A DNA stretch of 64,000 nt from Xylanibacter caecicola (GTDB taxonomy: Bacteria; Bacteroidota; Bacteroidia; Bacteroidales; Bacteroidaceae), in assembly GCF_013166515.1 (NCBI RefSeq), contig NZ_JABKKJ010000013.1, positions 1 through 64,000 on the forward strand. The letters run 5' to 3'. Each line of letters begins with the position of its first letter. The first letter of the stretch is position 1. Under the pieces are notes generated by a model. It ran no database searches. It was not told the DNA's origin and saw only the letters and a program-made list of their open reading frames with translations. Positions 8,308-16,146 of this stretch are shown in pieces. A program made the translations under genes and the position numbers.

Positions 8308-9273
8308 TCAATAATTGTATGGAGACTTTTTATCTGCCAATGGATTGTTTTTTCTACAAGAGTAATTGATATGTGGAGCAACAATAGCATCCGCAAAGTT
8401 CTTTCGACAAATTATACGATAAGCAACCTTGCTAACATCGTTTATCTTCTTGCTGTGGCTGACCGTAAATACATCTTGCATATAACACCCATTACATATC
8501 ATTTCGTTAAAATGACATGAATAAGGGTACAAAGTTTTAAATTCATTCTTACAGGAACTTATGAATTCATTTATACTAGTATTGAGAACCTGGGGATAGA
8601 AAAGCTCACTATTATTCAACTTCGTTGTGACATCTGAAAGGATTAACACGCCAACATCGGACAGCAATGGGAGAAAATAAGAAGAAATTAGCGAATAAAC
8701 ATTCTTATTTTTAAACGTACCATGTTGAACGAATTCGTTAAGGGCTTTGAATGAAACGATGAAATGATATCGAACATTCGTCAGGTTTACCAAATCACTT
8801 AGTTCTTGCTCTGAAGATACAAATATTCCTTGCGGATTTATATTTATTTCGATTCTAATATTGCCAGAATCAATAACAGACTCTATCAAATGATACAGAA
8901 AACGTATCGCATCAGGATTGGCATCAAAAGCATCAATGTTTATTCTCTTAAGGTTTGGCATTTTTGACTGGAGAACATCTATAAGACCAATGATTTCACC
9001 TCCAGTTCCACAACAAAAATCAAGTATATTTACCTCTTCTAAAGTGTATATATTTGAGAGGTATTTTTCGTTTTCAAGAAGGTTATTAACTATGCAGAAA
9101 GCCTCTGCATAGCTTCGGGGAAAATAAGTACCAATATATATCTTTACAAATTCATACGGCTGATCTGGATTATAAACCACATCTTGTGGATGCGGTTCAA
9201 AGATGGCTTTAAAATCTGTGTAGATTATTTTATCCAACCATTTTGGAAAGTCCTTATACTTTAATATGCCCAT
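8308..9273 (-). CDS. Class I SAM methyltransferase-like protein
   Basis: A 321-residue protein with a SAM-binding motif I (NILDFCCGTGGEIIGLIDVL, about residues 84-103). The acidic motif II follows (NIDAFDANPDAIRFLYHL), and a later strand reads FIVSFKALNEF. The organisation resembles stand-alone methyltransferases of the Rsm22 or type 11 kind. The DPPY/NPPY motif of DNA adenine methyltransferases was not seen, so DNA methylation is not supported. A cysteine-rich patch near the C-terminus (SCHFNEMICNGC) is unusual. It is the first gene of the five-gene operon; no clear TAnnTTTG promoter was found upstream. Confidence 0.65.
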   Translation of the reverse strand: MGILKYKDFPKWLDKIIYTDFKAIFEPHPQDVVYNPDQPYEFVKIYIGTYFPRSYAEAFCIVNNLLENEKYLSNIYTLEEVNILDFCCGTGGEIIGLIDVLQSKMPNLKRINIDAFDANPDAIRFLYHLIESVIDSGNIRIEININPQGIFVSSEQELSDLVNLTNVRYHFIVSFKALNEFVQHGTFKNKNVYSLISSYFLPLLSDVGVLILSDVTTKLNNSELFYPQVLNTSINEFISSCKNEFKTLYPYSCHFNEMICNGCYMQDVFTVSHSKKINDVSKVAYRIICRKNFADAIVAPHINYSCRKNNPLADKKSPYNY

Positions 9274-10083
9274 AATATGAAAAAATTAAAACAAGAAATG
9301 TCGCATTCTATACGTTACTGACACCCCACCTTTGTTTTTGAGATGGAGGGACGTGCAAGAGGTAAATTTTGCACTTGGACACGATAAGCCTGTGTCTGTA
9401 GGCTGCCCATTATGCAATGATGCGTTATTCGTTAATGGCTGTTTGGTGTTATCTTCCAATGTTATTGTTCAGAGGTTAGATTAAACCAATAGACTCTTTC
9501 TTGATAGAATTGTCAATTATTGGCCATAAAGGTAAAGAATCTTATTCAGAAGAAAGAATAAATCATTGGAAATCTTTACTTTTGGCACCACGTTTCTGTA
9601 ATTTGAGGTGATTTGTAGCAATCACCACTACAAATCACCTCTCATTGTCATTATCTGGATAAACCTTGTGATTTCTTTCTTTTTGGTGCTCCTAATCCAA
9701 ACTTCTGTGTTCCGTCCCAATTCGTTAGTTGGTCAGCGCAACCATTGGAGCCGCTGAGCGAAACGTATGTATCTGCGCTGCACGAAATATAGTCAACGAA
9801 TGAAAGGAAGTTTTGTTGAGTTGCTGCATATGATAGATATATTCTGCTGCGGCGCGTGTGGTGTCTGTGGCAGAGAAGTATGTTACGAATATTTTCCTGT
9901 TGTTGTCGTTAATTGTTTGGGCTGTTTTTTGTTTCGTCCATACAGACAGTGACAGTAGTATGGTAAATGTTGCGACTTTTCTTGTCCCACGATTTTACTT
10001 TTCGCCTTTTGCCGGGTATAATATATAGAAGTTCATTCGGAGGAACCGTTTGAAAGATAATGAAAAGTTATATCTGTTAAGCA
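9274..10083. other. Non-coding spacer right of the island
   Basis: About 810 bases with no convincing gene. An open frame at 9767-9952 lacks recognisable composition. The spacer contains the hairpin at 9605-9641 and AT-rich sequence, and it marks the change from the AT-rich island to more GC-rich chromosomal genes. The promoter of the sigma operon must lie near its right end, but no clear consensus was seen. Confidence 0.6.
9605..9641. repeat. 14-bp-stem inverted repeat
   Basis: GAGGTGATTTGTAG (9605-9618) and its exact complement (9628-9641) flank a 9-nt loop. No T-run follows on either strand. It could be a protein-binding palindrome or a remnant of a small mobile element at the edge of the island. 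Confidence 0.7.
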
Positions 10084-10623
10084 ATGGCAGCAAGCGACAA
10101 AGACATAATTCTTGCAATGAAGAGACATCCCGATAAAGGCTTCCGGCTGTTGATGGATGCGTACAAAGAACCTGTATACTGGCATATACGCAGGCTTGTG
10201 GTTGCGCATGCCGATGCGCAGGATGTTGCGCAGGAGACATTTGTAAGGATATTCCGTTCTTTCAGCCGCTTTGATGAAGGTTGTTCGTTAAGGGCTTGGA
10301 TTTACAGAATAGCCACAAACGAGGCTCTGCGCATGCTGGACAGGAACGGGCTGGGGCGGTTGTCATTGGATGACAGGACGGCGGATGTCGGATGTATTGC
10401 CGCCGGCTGCTATGTCGATTACAGCGATTTGGAGACCGTGCTTTTGCAGAATGCCATACTCTCGCTCCCTCCACGGCAGCAGATAGTGTTCAACCTGCGC
10501 TATTATGACGATATGGATTATAAGGAAATAGCGGGAATAACAGATTCTACCGTTTCTGCCGTAAAGGCGAACTATCATATTGCCAAAGGCAAAATAATAC
10601 AGTATATGAACTCACACGACTAA
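10084..10623 (+). CDS. ECF-type RNA polymerase sigma factor
   Basis: A 179-residue protein with a sigma region 2 (LLMDAYKEPVYWHIRRLV, then DAQDVAQETFVRIFRSF, about residues 21-62) and a region 4 helix-turn-helix. Region 4 reads LSLPPRQQIVFNLRYYDDMD followed by YKEIAGITDSTVSAVKANYH. Length and architecture match ECF sigma factors. It heads a three-gene unit: a small membrane protein starts 14 nt downstream and a secreted protein follows. In Bacteroidota such trios are typically sigma / anti-sigma / periplasmic stress components, so it probably responds to envelope stress. No FecR-like or TonB partner is nearby, so it is not a carbohydrate-transport sigma. Confidence 0.9.
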   Translation: MAASDKDIILAMKRHPDKGFRLLMDAYKEPVYWHIRRLVVAHADAQDVAQETFVRIFRSFSRFDEGCSLRAWIYRIATNEALRMLDRNGLGRLSLDDRTADVGCIAAGCYVDYSDLETVLLQNAILSLPPRQQIVFNLRYYDDMDYKEIAGITDSTVSAVKANYHIAKGKIIQYMNSHD

Positions 10624-10637
10624 AAAGGATATAAAGA

Positions 10638-10973
10638 ATGAATAGGGATTTTGACTTTAACAGAGTGGGTAAGCGGATGCCATATACCGTTCCGGAGGAT
10701 TTCTTTGCGAAGTTAGAGGACGATGTATGCCGTAAAGTGACAAGCCGGCGGAGAATGAGTGTGAAAGACCGTCGTTCGTTTATGCGTTTTGCCGTGGTGA
10801 CACTGGCAACGGCAGCGGCATCCGTTATACTGTTCTTTGTCATAGACGGAACGTTTAAAGCTACGGCTCCTGTCGAGTTTGCGGAAGTGGAGCAGGCATT
10901 CGGTTGTCTCAGTACGGAAGATCAGATGTACATGTTGTCCGTATATCAGGACGATATATTTATTAACGAATAA
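10638..10973 (+). CDS. Small membrane protein, putative anti-sigma factor
   Basis: A 111-residue protein. The N-terminus is hydrophilic with VPEDFFAKLEDDV near residues 19-31, as in anti-sigma-like proteins of Bacteroidota. A single membrane helix follows (FAVVTLATAAASVILFFVI, about 55-73), then a short outer segment of about 38 residues. It starts 14 nt after the sigma gene. Position and topology suggest an anti-sigma factor holding the sigma at the membrane; no zinc-binding HxxxCxxC motif is present. Confidence 0.6.
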   Translation: MNRDFDFNRVGKRMPYTVPEDFFAKLEDDVCRKVTSRRRMSVKDRRSFMRFAVVTLATAAASVILFFVIDGTFKATAPVEFAEVEQAFGCLSTEDQMYMLSVYQDDIFINE

Positions 10974-10987
10974 ACAAATTTTGAATT

Positions 10988-11455
10988 ATGAGAAGTTTTG
11001 TAAAGACATTGATGCTTGCCGTCGCACTGACGGTTTGTTGCGGTACGGTATGTGCCCAGAAGAGTGATAAACAGCAGCGCCTTACGCGCGAACAACTGGC
11101 GGAGAAGCAGGCAAGACACATAGCCGGTGTTATGGCTATGGACGATGCGACATCAGAGCGTTTTGTGGATACCTACTGCAAATGCCAGAAAGAAATATGG
11201 GCACTCGGACCGCGTCGGGGGAAAGGCGGTCGCCGACATGCACAGACCGGGACCGATGCGGAGTGTCAGAAAGAGATTAAAGACCGCTTTGATCATAGCC
11301 GTAGGATACTGGACATACGGCAGAAGTATTATGAGGAATACAGCAAGTTCCTGACACAGAAGCAAATAAAGCGGGTGTATGAACTGGAACGGCAGATGAT
11401 GAGCCGTCTTGCAAAACGTAACGGTAACGGATATCGTAAGGGGCATAGGAGGTAA
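10988..11455 (+). CDS. Secreted Spy/CpxP-like protein of the sigma operon
   Basis: A 155-residue protein with a signal peptide (FVKTLMLAVALTVCCGTVCA, cleavage near residue 24). The rest is highly charged and helical: LTREQLAEKQARHIAGVM, then SERFVDTYCKCQKEIW and IKDRFDHSRRILDIRQKYYE with FLTQKQIKRVYELER. The helical, Arg/Lys-rich pattern and position resemble periplasmic Spy/CpxP-type proteins that sense or buffer misfolded protein, but the LTxxQ repeats are only approximate. It lies 14 nt after the anti-sigma candidate. The C-terminus is very basic (RNGNGYRKGHRR). Confidence 0.6.
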   Translation: MRSFVKTLMLAVALTVCCGTVCAQKSDKQQRLTREQLAEKQARHIAGVMAMDDATSERFVDTYCKCQKEIWALGPRRGKGGRRHAQTGTDAECQKEIKDRFDHSRRILDIRQKYYEEYSKFLTQKQIKRVYELERQMMSRLAKRNGNGYRKGHRR

Positions 11456-11458
11456 TAT

Positions 11459-11598
11459 AGAAGAAGATAAGGGGGATAAAAGGAGATAAGGGAAGATAAA
11501 AGGAGATAAGGGAAGATAAAGGGAAGATAAAAGGAGATAGAGGACAAATGTTTTGTCGCTTGATATACGACTATTGTCTTTTATCTTCTTTTGTTTCT
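11459..11598. repeat. GGAGATAA-rich dispersed hairpin element, copy 1
   Basis: A purine run of repeated words (GAAGATAAGG, GGAGATAAGG) covers 11459-11545. It is followed by GGACAAATGT and, after a short gap, TATTGTCTTTTATCTTCT, which is complementary to the purine words. The same order of words with a few base changes recurs at 57277-57410. The halves can pair into a long hairpin. It may act as a bidirectional terminator or be a MITE-like remnant. Confidence 0.7.
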
Positions 11599-11610
11599 TT
11601 ATAAAATAAT

Positions 11611-11652
11611 GATTTGGAGATTGTGAACACACGTGTTCACAATCTCCAAATC
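11611..11652. repeat. 20-bp-arm near-perfect palindrome
   Basis: GATTTGGAGATTGTGAACAC (11611-11630) is exactly complementary to 11633-11652, with only AC between. It lies immediately left of the 22-bp repeat array and downstream of the sigma operon. It is a strong hairpin on both strands but lacks a T-tail. Confidence 0.9.
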
Positions 11653-11805
11653 ACACTGTAAACCTACGCACTTCACATCGTGAACCTACGCATTTCACAC
11701 TGTAAACCTACGCACTTCACATCGTGAACCTACGCATTTCACACTGTAAACCTACGCACTTTGCAACGTGATGTTACGCACTTTGCGAGCCAAAGTGGCA
11801 TACTT
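11652..11805. repeat. 22-bp tandem array, seven units
   Basis: Seven consecutive 22-bp units. Units 1, 3 and 5 are identical; 2 and 4 are identical to each other and close to unit 1. Units 6 and 7 are diverged but keep the ending (TTACGCACTT, GGCATACTT). Typical halves are CACACTGTAAACC and TACGCACTT. The array lies between the convergent sigma operon and dipeptidase. The word TTACGCACTT recurs with the same 22-bp spacing at 30855-30942. Confidence 0.9.
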
Positions 11806-11865
11806 TACGTGGAATGTGGAATAAAGGTCTTCTTTTATCTCCTAAGCTTAGAATATCCACTTATT

Positions 11866-11935
11866 TTGCTATTGTCTTTTATCTCCCTCTATCTCCCCTT
11901 ATCTTCTCTTATCTCCTTACTTATAATCCCCATTG
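11866..11935. repeat. Pyrimidine-rich half of the GATAAG element
   Basis: TATTGTCTTTTATCTCC followed by repeated CTCTATCTCC / CTTATCTTCTC words. This is the mirror arm of the purine run at 11459-11545 and can pair with it across the 22-bp array. It lies just downstream of the dipeptidase stop codon. Confidence 0.6.
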
Positions 11936-13297
11936 CTATTCCCACTCCTTATAAAACTCCACCACAGCCTCTATGCCTTTACGGAAAATGTCGAGACGGA
12001 AGTTCTCGTTGGGTGAGTGTATCGCATCGCTTTCAAGACCGAAGCCCATGAGCACGGTCTTCACGCCGAGTATCTTTTCAAAGTCGCTTATTATCGGGAT
12101 GCTGCCTCCGCGCCGCACAGCCAAAGGTTGTTTGCCGAAAGCCTTGGCAAATCCTTTTTCCGCTGCCTGATAAGCCGGCAGGTCGATAGGGCAGACGTAT
12201 CCCTCGCCACCGTGCATGGGCGTCACCTTTACTTGTACGTATTCGGGGGCGATGCTGTTGATGTAGTCAATGAACAGTTGCGAAATCTTTTCGTGCTTCT
12301 GGTTGGCGACAAGGCGGCTCGAAACCTTGGCGTATGCCTTTGACGGCAACACCGTCTTGGCACCTTCGCCGGTATATCCTCCCCAGATGCCGCAGATGTC
12401 GAACGACGGTCGGCAGCTGTTGCGTTCGAGCGTGGCATATCCTTTTTCGCCTTTGAGAGCTTTCACGCCTATAGCCTCCATATATTTCTTCTCGTCGAAA
12501 GGTATCTGCGCTATCATCTCACGCTCTTTCTGCGGCACGTCTTCCACGTCGTCATAGAAATGCGGAATGGTTATCCGTCCGTCCTTGTCTATTACCTTTG
12601 CCAGTATCTCGCACAATGTGTTTATCGGATTGGCAACGGCTCCGCCGAAGTGTCCCGAATGCAGGTCGCGGTTGGAACCGGTCACTTCAATCTCCCAGTA
12701 TGCAAGTCCGCGCAGTCCGGTGGTCAGCGACGGCAGGTCGGCGCCGAGCATGCTTGTGTCTGACACCAGTATTATGTCAGAGCGCAGCATCTCCCTGTGT
12801 TTGCTTATGAAAGCGTTGAGGCTTGGCGAACCTATTTCCTCTTCGCCTTCGAAGATAAACTTGACGTTGTGTGTCAGCAGGTTCTCCTTTACGAGATATT
12901 CAAAAGCCTTTACCTGTATCATTGCCTGCCCTTTGTCGTCATCGGCACCACGTGCCCATATCCTGCCGTCGCGTATTACCGGCTCGAAAGGGTCGCTGTT
13001 CCACAGTTCCAAAGGTTCGGCAGGCATAACGTCATAGTGGGCATATACGAGCACTGTTTGTGCATTGTCGCTCACATGTTTCTCTGCAAACACCAGCGGA
13101 TTGCCATCGCTCTCCATTATCTCTGCCCTGTCGGCACCCGCGGCGAGCAGCAGTTCGCACCATTTCTCCGCGCATTCCTGCATATAAGGCTTGTGGCTTG
13201 ACAGCGAGCTTATGCTCGGTATGCGTATCAGACCGAACAGTTCGTCGATGAACCGTCTTTCGTTCTCTTCAATGTATTTTTTTATTTCCATAAACAT
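11936..13297 (-). CDS. M20 family dipeptidase
   Basis: A 453-residue metallopeptidase of the M20 family (dipeptidase/carnosinase-like). Visible metal and catalytic sites are the HxD motif VYAHYDVMPAEP (about residues 84-95), the bridging Asp in GADDDKGQ and the Glu pair in FEGEEEIGSPSL. A later His lies in LHSGHFGG, and a C-terminal His in ESDAIHSPNE. The dimerisation lid domain lies between about residues 200 and 320. No signal peptide, so it acts in the cytosol on dipeptides or small peptides. Monocistronic, with a promoter at 13318-13346. A second ATG at 13291 is an equally possible start. Confidence 0.9.
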   Translation of the reverse strand: MFMEIKKYIEENERRFIDELFGLIRIPSISSLSSHKPYMQECAEKWCELLLAAGADRAEIMESDGNPLVFAEKHVSDNAQTVLVYAHYDVMPAEPLELWNSDPFEPVIRDGRIWARGADDDKGQAMIQVKAFEYLVKENLLTHNVKFIFEGEEEIGSPSLNAFISKHREMLRSDIILVSDTSMLGADLPSLTTGLRGLAYWEIEVTGSNRDLHSGHFGGAVANPINTLCEILAKVIDKDGRITIPHFYDDVEDVPQKEREMIAQIPFDEKKYMEAIGVKALKGEKGYATLERNSCRPSFDICGIWGGYTGEGAKTVLPSKAYAKVSSRLVANQKHEKISQLFIDYINSIAPEYVQVKVTPMHGGEGYVCPIDLPAYQAAEKGFAKAFGKQPLAVRRGGSIPIISDFEKILGVKTVLMGFGLESDAIHSPNENFRLDIFRKGIEAVVEFYKEWE

Positions 13298-13317
13298 GTA
13301 GGATTTGATGTTTTATT

Positions 13318-13346
13318 CAAAGATAATGCAAGCCGAACGCAATCAA
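13318..13346 (-). promoter_or_regulatory. Promoter of the M20 dipeptidase
   Basis: TATCTTTG on the minus strand (13325-13318), with TTG at 13346-13344, 18 nt upstream. The box is 20 bases before the start codon. Confidence 0.5.
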
Positions 13347-13448
13347 ACTTGTTTCAAGTTGCCGAGGCGAAGCTTATCTTATACAAAGATAGCTATTTGA
13401 AATGAAACAAGTAATGTCATGTAGCTGTTTTCTTGCTTTTATGTGACA

Positions 13449-13487
13449 AAAAAAACGGGCGGCGTACCGAAACCGTGTACGCCGCCC
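13449..13487 (-). terminator. Rho-independent terminator of the LRR gene
   Basis: GGGCGGCGTAC (13457-13467) pairs perfectly with 13477-13487 around a 9-nt loop. On the minus strand the stem is followed by CG and a run of eight T. It lies 27 bases past the stop of the leucine-rich-repeat gene. Confidence 0.9.
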
Positions 13488-13513
13488 TTATTATTATCCG
13501 TTATATGAAAGAT

Positions 13514-16057
13514 TTATTCTACGAAGCATTTACGTGAAACGGTGCGTCCGTCTGTAAATGTTATTCGTACAATGTAGTATCCCGGTTGCGGAACGGCAGA
13601 ACCGAGCGCCATTCCTGAAACGGTATAATAGCTTACAGATGCTATTTTGCCGTTGTTCATGTCTATGTCATCGATGCCGCTTGATATTTCGGCTGTTACA
13701 TTCCAGCCTTTTGCCTGTGCTGCAGCAATATTGGCATTCTGTGTGCCGGGCATGCGGCTGATGTCGAGCATGGTTATCCATTCGCTTCCTTCAACAGGCG
13801 CCATCTCGCTTACATCGATCAGACGGTCTATCATGTCGTTGATGGTTTGGGCATCCATGGCGTTGTCTTGCAATGTTATTCCGCACAGATCCTTGTTCGA
13901 TGTGATGTCTATGGATGTCAGCATGTTTCCTTCTGCAGCAAGTCTGCGCAGATATGTGTTTTTGCTGATGTCAAGCGAAGTGAGCTTGTTGTTTCCACAT
14001 TCCAACAGGCTTAGGTATGCGTTGTTCGTTACGTCAAGTTCCGTAAGGTTGTTGCCGTCGACCTTAAGCCAGAATAGGCTCGCCAGATTAGACAGGTCAA
14101 GCTTGCTGATGTTGTTGTTGCCGACAGTCAGTTGACCGCAGTAGGGTGAATGAGACAGGTCGAGTTCCTTCAATTCATTGTTGTTGGCGTGGAGCAGTCG
14201 CAGGTTGGTCAGTCTTGACAGGTCGAGTGCGCCGATATGGTTGTCGCTTACGTTCATCCATGATATATTCGGGTTGTTGGAAATGTCAAGAGTTGAGATT
14301 TCATTATTGTAAAGATAAAGTCCTGTGATAGTCGGTGCCACGCTGATGTCGATATCGGTCAGACGGTTTAAACTTATGTTTAATGTTTCTATAACCTTGC
14401 AGTCTGCCAGGTTCTTCACTTCGGTTATTTCGTTTGCGCCGGCATAAAGGCTCTCAAGAGCGCCAAGTCCGGAGAGGTCAAGTGATTTTATCTTGTTGCC
14501 GTAAATGTTAATGTCTCTGAGACCATTGCGTCCGGCAATGTCGATGTTGGTCAACTGGTTGTTCTCACAGTCCACTTCCACCAGGTATGAGTGGTTCGGT
14601 AGCAGCAATTCGGTTACCTTGTTGTTGTCGATATCCACCTTTGACAACGCTGTCATGGCAGACAGGTCGAGAGTGCCGCTGATATTATTATCGTATACCG
14701 AGAGAACCTTGAGTGCCGTGTTGTTTGTCAGGTCCATGGAGGCAATGGCATTCTTTTCGGCATAAATGCCGGTAAGCAGTGGATTGCCTGTAACGTCAAG
14801 TTCTGTCAGTGCGTTGCCGGCAAGCTGTATCATGTTGAGCGCGGGAGCGTTTGTCAGGTCGATAGCCGTAAGTCCTTGCTCGTTGATGTTGATACGTGAC
14901 AGTCCGTCTGCATAAATATCAACCGTCGTGGCGCCGTTAAGCGGCAATGCTACGCTTTTGTTCGTATTCGGAGTAATATTCTGTACGGTATAGTTTTCAC
15001 CGTTTATCACAGCCTTGAAGTTACCGTCTGTGGTCATGAATGTTATAACCGCGTTTTCGTTCTTGCCGTCGAATGTGAGTATGGCGTTGGGTGCAGGTGC
15101 AACAATAATAGGCAGTGGCGTGTCGAATGTTATCTTTGCAGCTTTTCCAAATGTGCGTTCGTTGTTGTAGCTTGTTCCGAAAGACTCCACAATCCAAGGA
15201 CCGAAAACGAGTTCCTTGCTGTCTTTTACCTCTTCTGATACTATCGGTTTGGCGTCGTTTGCGGTAAAATTGCTCAGATCGTCCCAAGTATATCCCGGCA
15301 GTGTGCACAGTACATAGTTATACTTGTTTTTCTGATTGTATATCACGTCGGCGGCGTTGTTGGAGTATGTGTATTTGCCGTTCTCCACATTCTGTTTGAA
15401 CTTCACACACGAAGGCATGTCGTCCCAGCCGTAAACGGTGAGGTTTTCTCCATCTACCTCTGTGTATACGCGGAATTCCAAAGGCTCAGAATCCACAAGA
15501 TTCTCCCAATCATTATCCCAATCGAGACGCTGCTGCGACATTGTGGCGTTGGGTTCTATAATTCTTGTAGTCTGCGGCTTTGCGTAGACTTTGGTCATTG
15601 AGGTGAATGTCTGTGACACTTTTACGATGTTCCACGGTTCGAGTGTAATGCCGTTCTCGCTTATCTTTCCAGTCAGTTTTGAACTTGAGAACTTGCTGTC
15701 CATCGGTGATTCAAGTTCAGCGGCTTCGGCATTGACAACCATGAGGTAGAATGTCTGATAAGTGTCATCATCGAACTCCTGAGAGAAAGTATATGGCGCA
15801 GCCGATACGGTGGCAGTAGCCCAGTCTACATTCAGTCTGAGCGGCAGCCCCGAATTGTTGAAGTTCTAAATGTTGATGATGTTAGGATTGGATGCGTCTG
15901 TATATTCCGGACCGACAGTGGCACTGAGAGAGAACCCGTCTTCAGAGTTGTTGATCTGAATGGACAGTTTTGCGAGCTGCTCGGGCGTGAGAGGCTCCAT
16001 GGCATTGATTGTCATAAAACAGAACAATGTCAATGCAAAAGATAGAATTTTCTTCAT
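13514..16057 (-). pseudogene. Secreted leucine-rich-repeat protein with in-frame amber codon
   Basis: One reading frame of 848 codons broken only by TAG at codon 64 (15868-15866). The first part has a signal peptide (MKKILSFALTLFCFMTINA). After the TAG the frame continues at once with NFNNSGLPLRLNVDWATATV and stays open to 13514. From about residue 370 there are some fifteen repeats of about 21 residues of the LxxLDLSxN / LxCxxNxLT type. The last 45 residues (VSYYTVSGMALGSAVPQPGY, then YIVRITFTDGRTVSRKCFVE) resemble a Por/type IX secretion tail and closely match the end of the neighbour at 16147-17874. TAG is used as a normal stop elsewhere (GldB-like gene), so this is most likely a nonsense mutation. 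A downstream ATG at 15742 would give a product without signal peptide. Readthrough cannot be excluded. Confidence 0.85.
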
Positions 16058-16095
16058 AAAGTTGAAATTTAGGTGTTTATGATTAATACGGATAA

Positions 16096-16140
16096 GCCGT
16101 GTGGCACACATATATTGCCGCTTGTTGCGTGCCACACGGC
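16096..16140 (-). terminator. Terminator hairpin between the two secreted-protein genes
   Basis: GCCGTGTGGCAC (16096-16107) and GTGCCACACGGC (16129-16140) form a 12-bp stem with a 21-nt loop just past the stop of the beta-helix gene. It probably ends that transcript, so the LRR gene needs its own promoter or readthrough. Confidence 0.65.
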
Positions 16141-16146
16141 AATATC

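Noticed and set aside
8308..9273. DNA modification methyltransferase of a restriction system
   Set aside because: The catalytic (D/N/S)PP(Y/F) motif was not seen and no restriction enzyme is adjacent.
9767..9952. 61-residue open frame in the spacer before the sigma operon
   Set aside because: Cys- and Val-rich without a motif, and no support from position or composition.
11652..11805. 22-bp repeats as a CRISPR array
   Set aside because: The repeats are directly adjacent without unique spacers, are degenerate, and no cas genes are near.
15866..15868. TAG as a reassigned (sense) codon in this organism
   Set aside because: TAG ends the GldB-like gene and the 59-residue membrane protein gene at sensible places, so genome-wide recoding is not supported.
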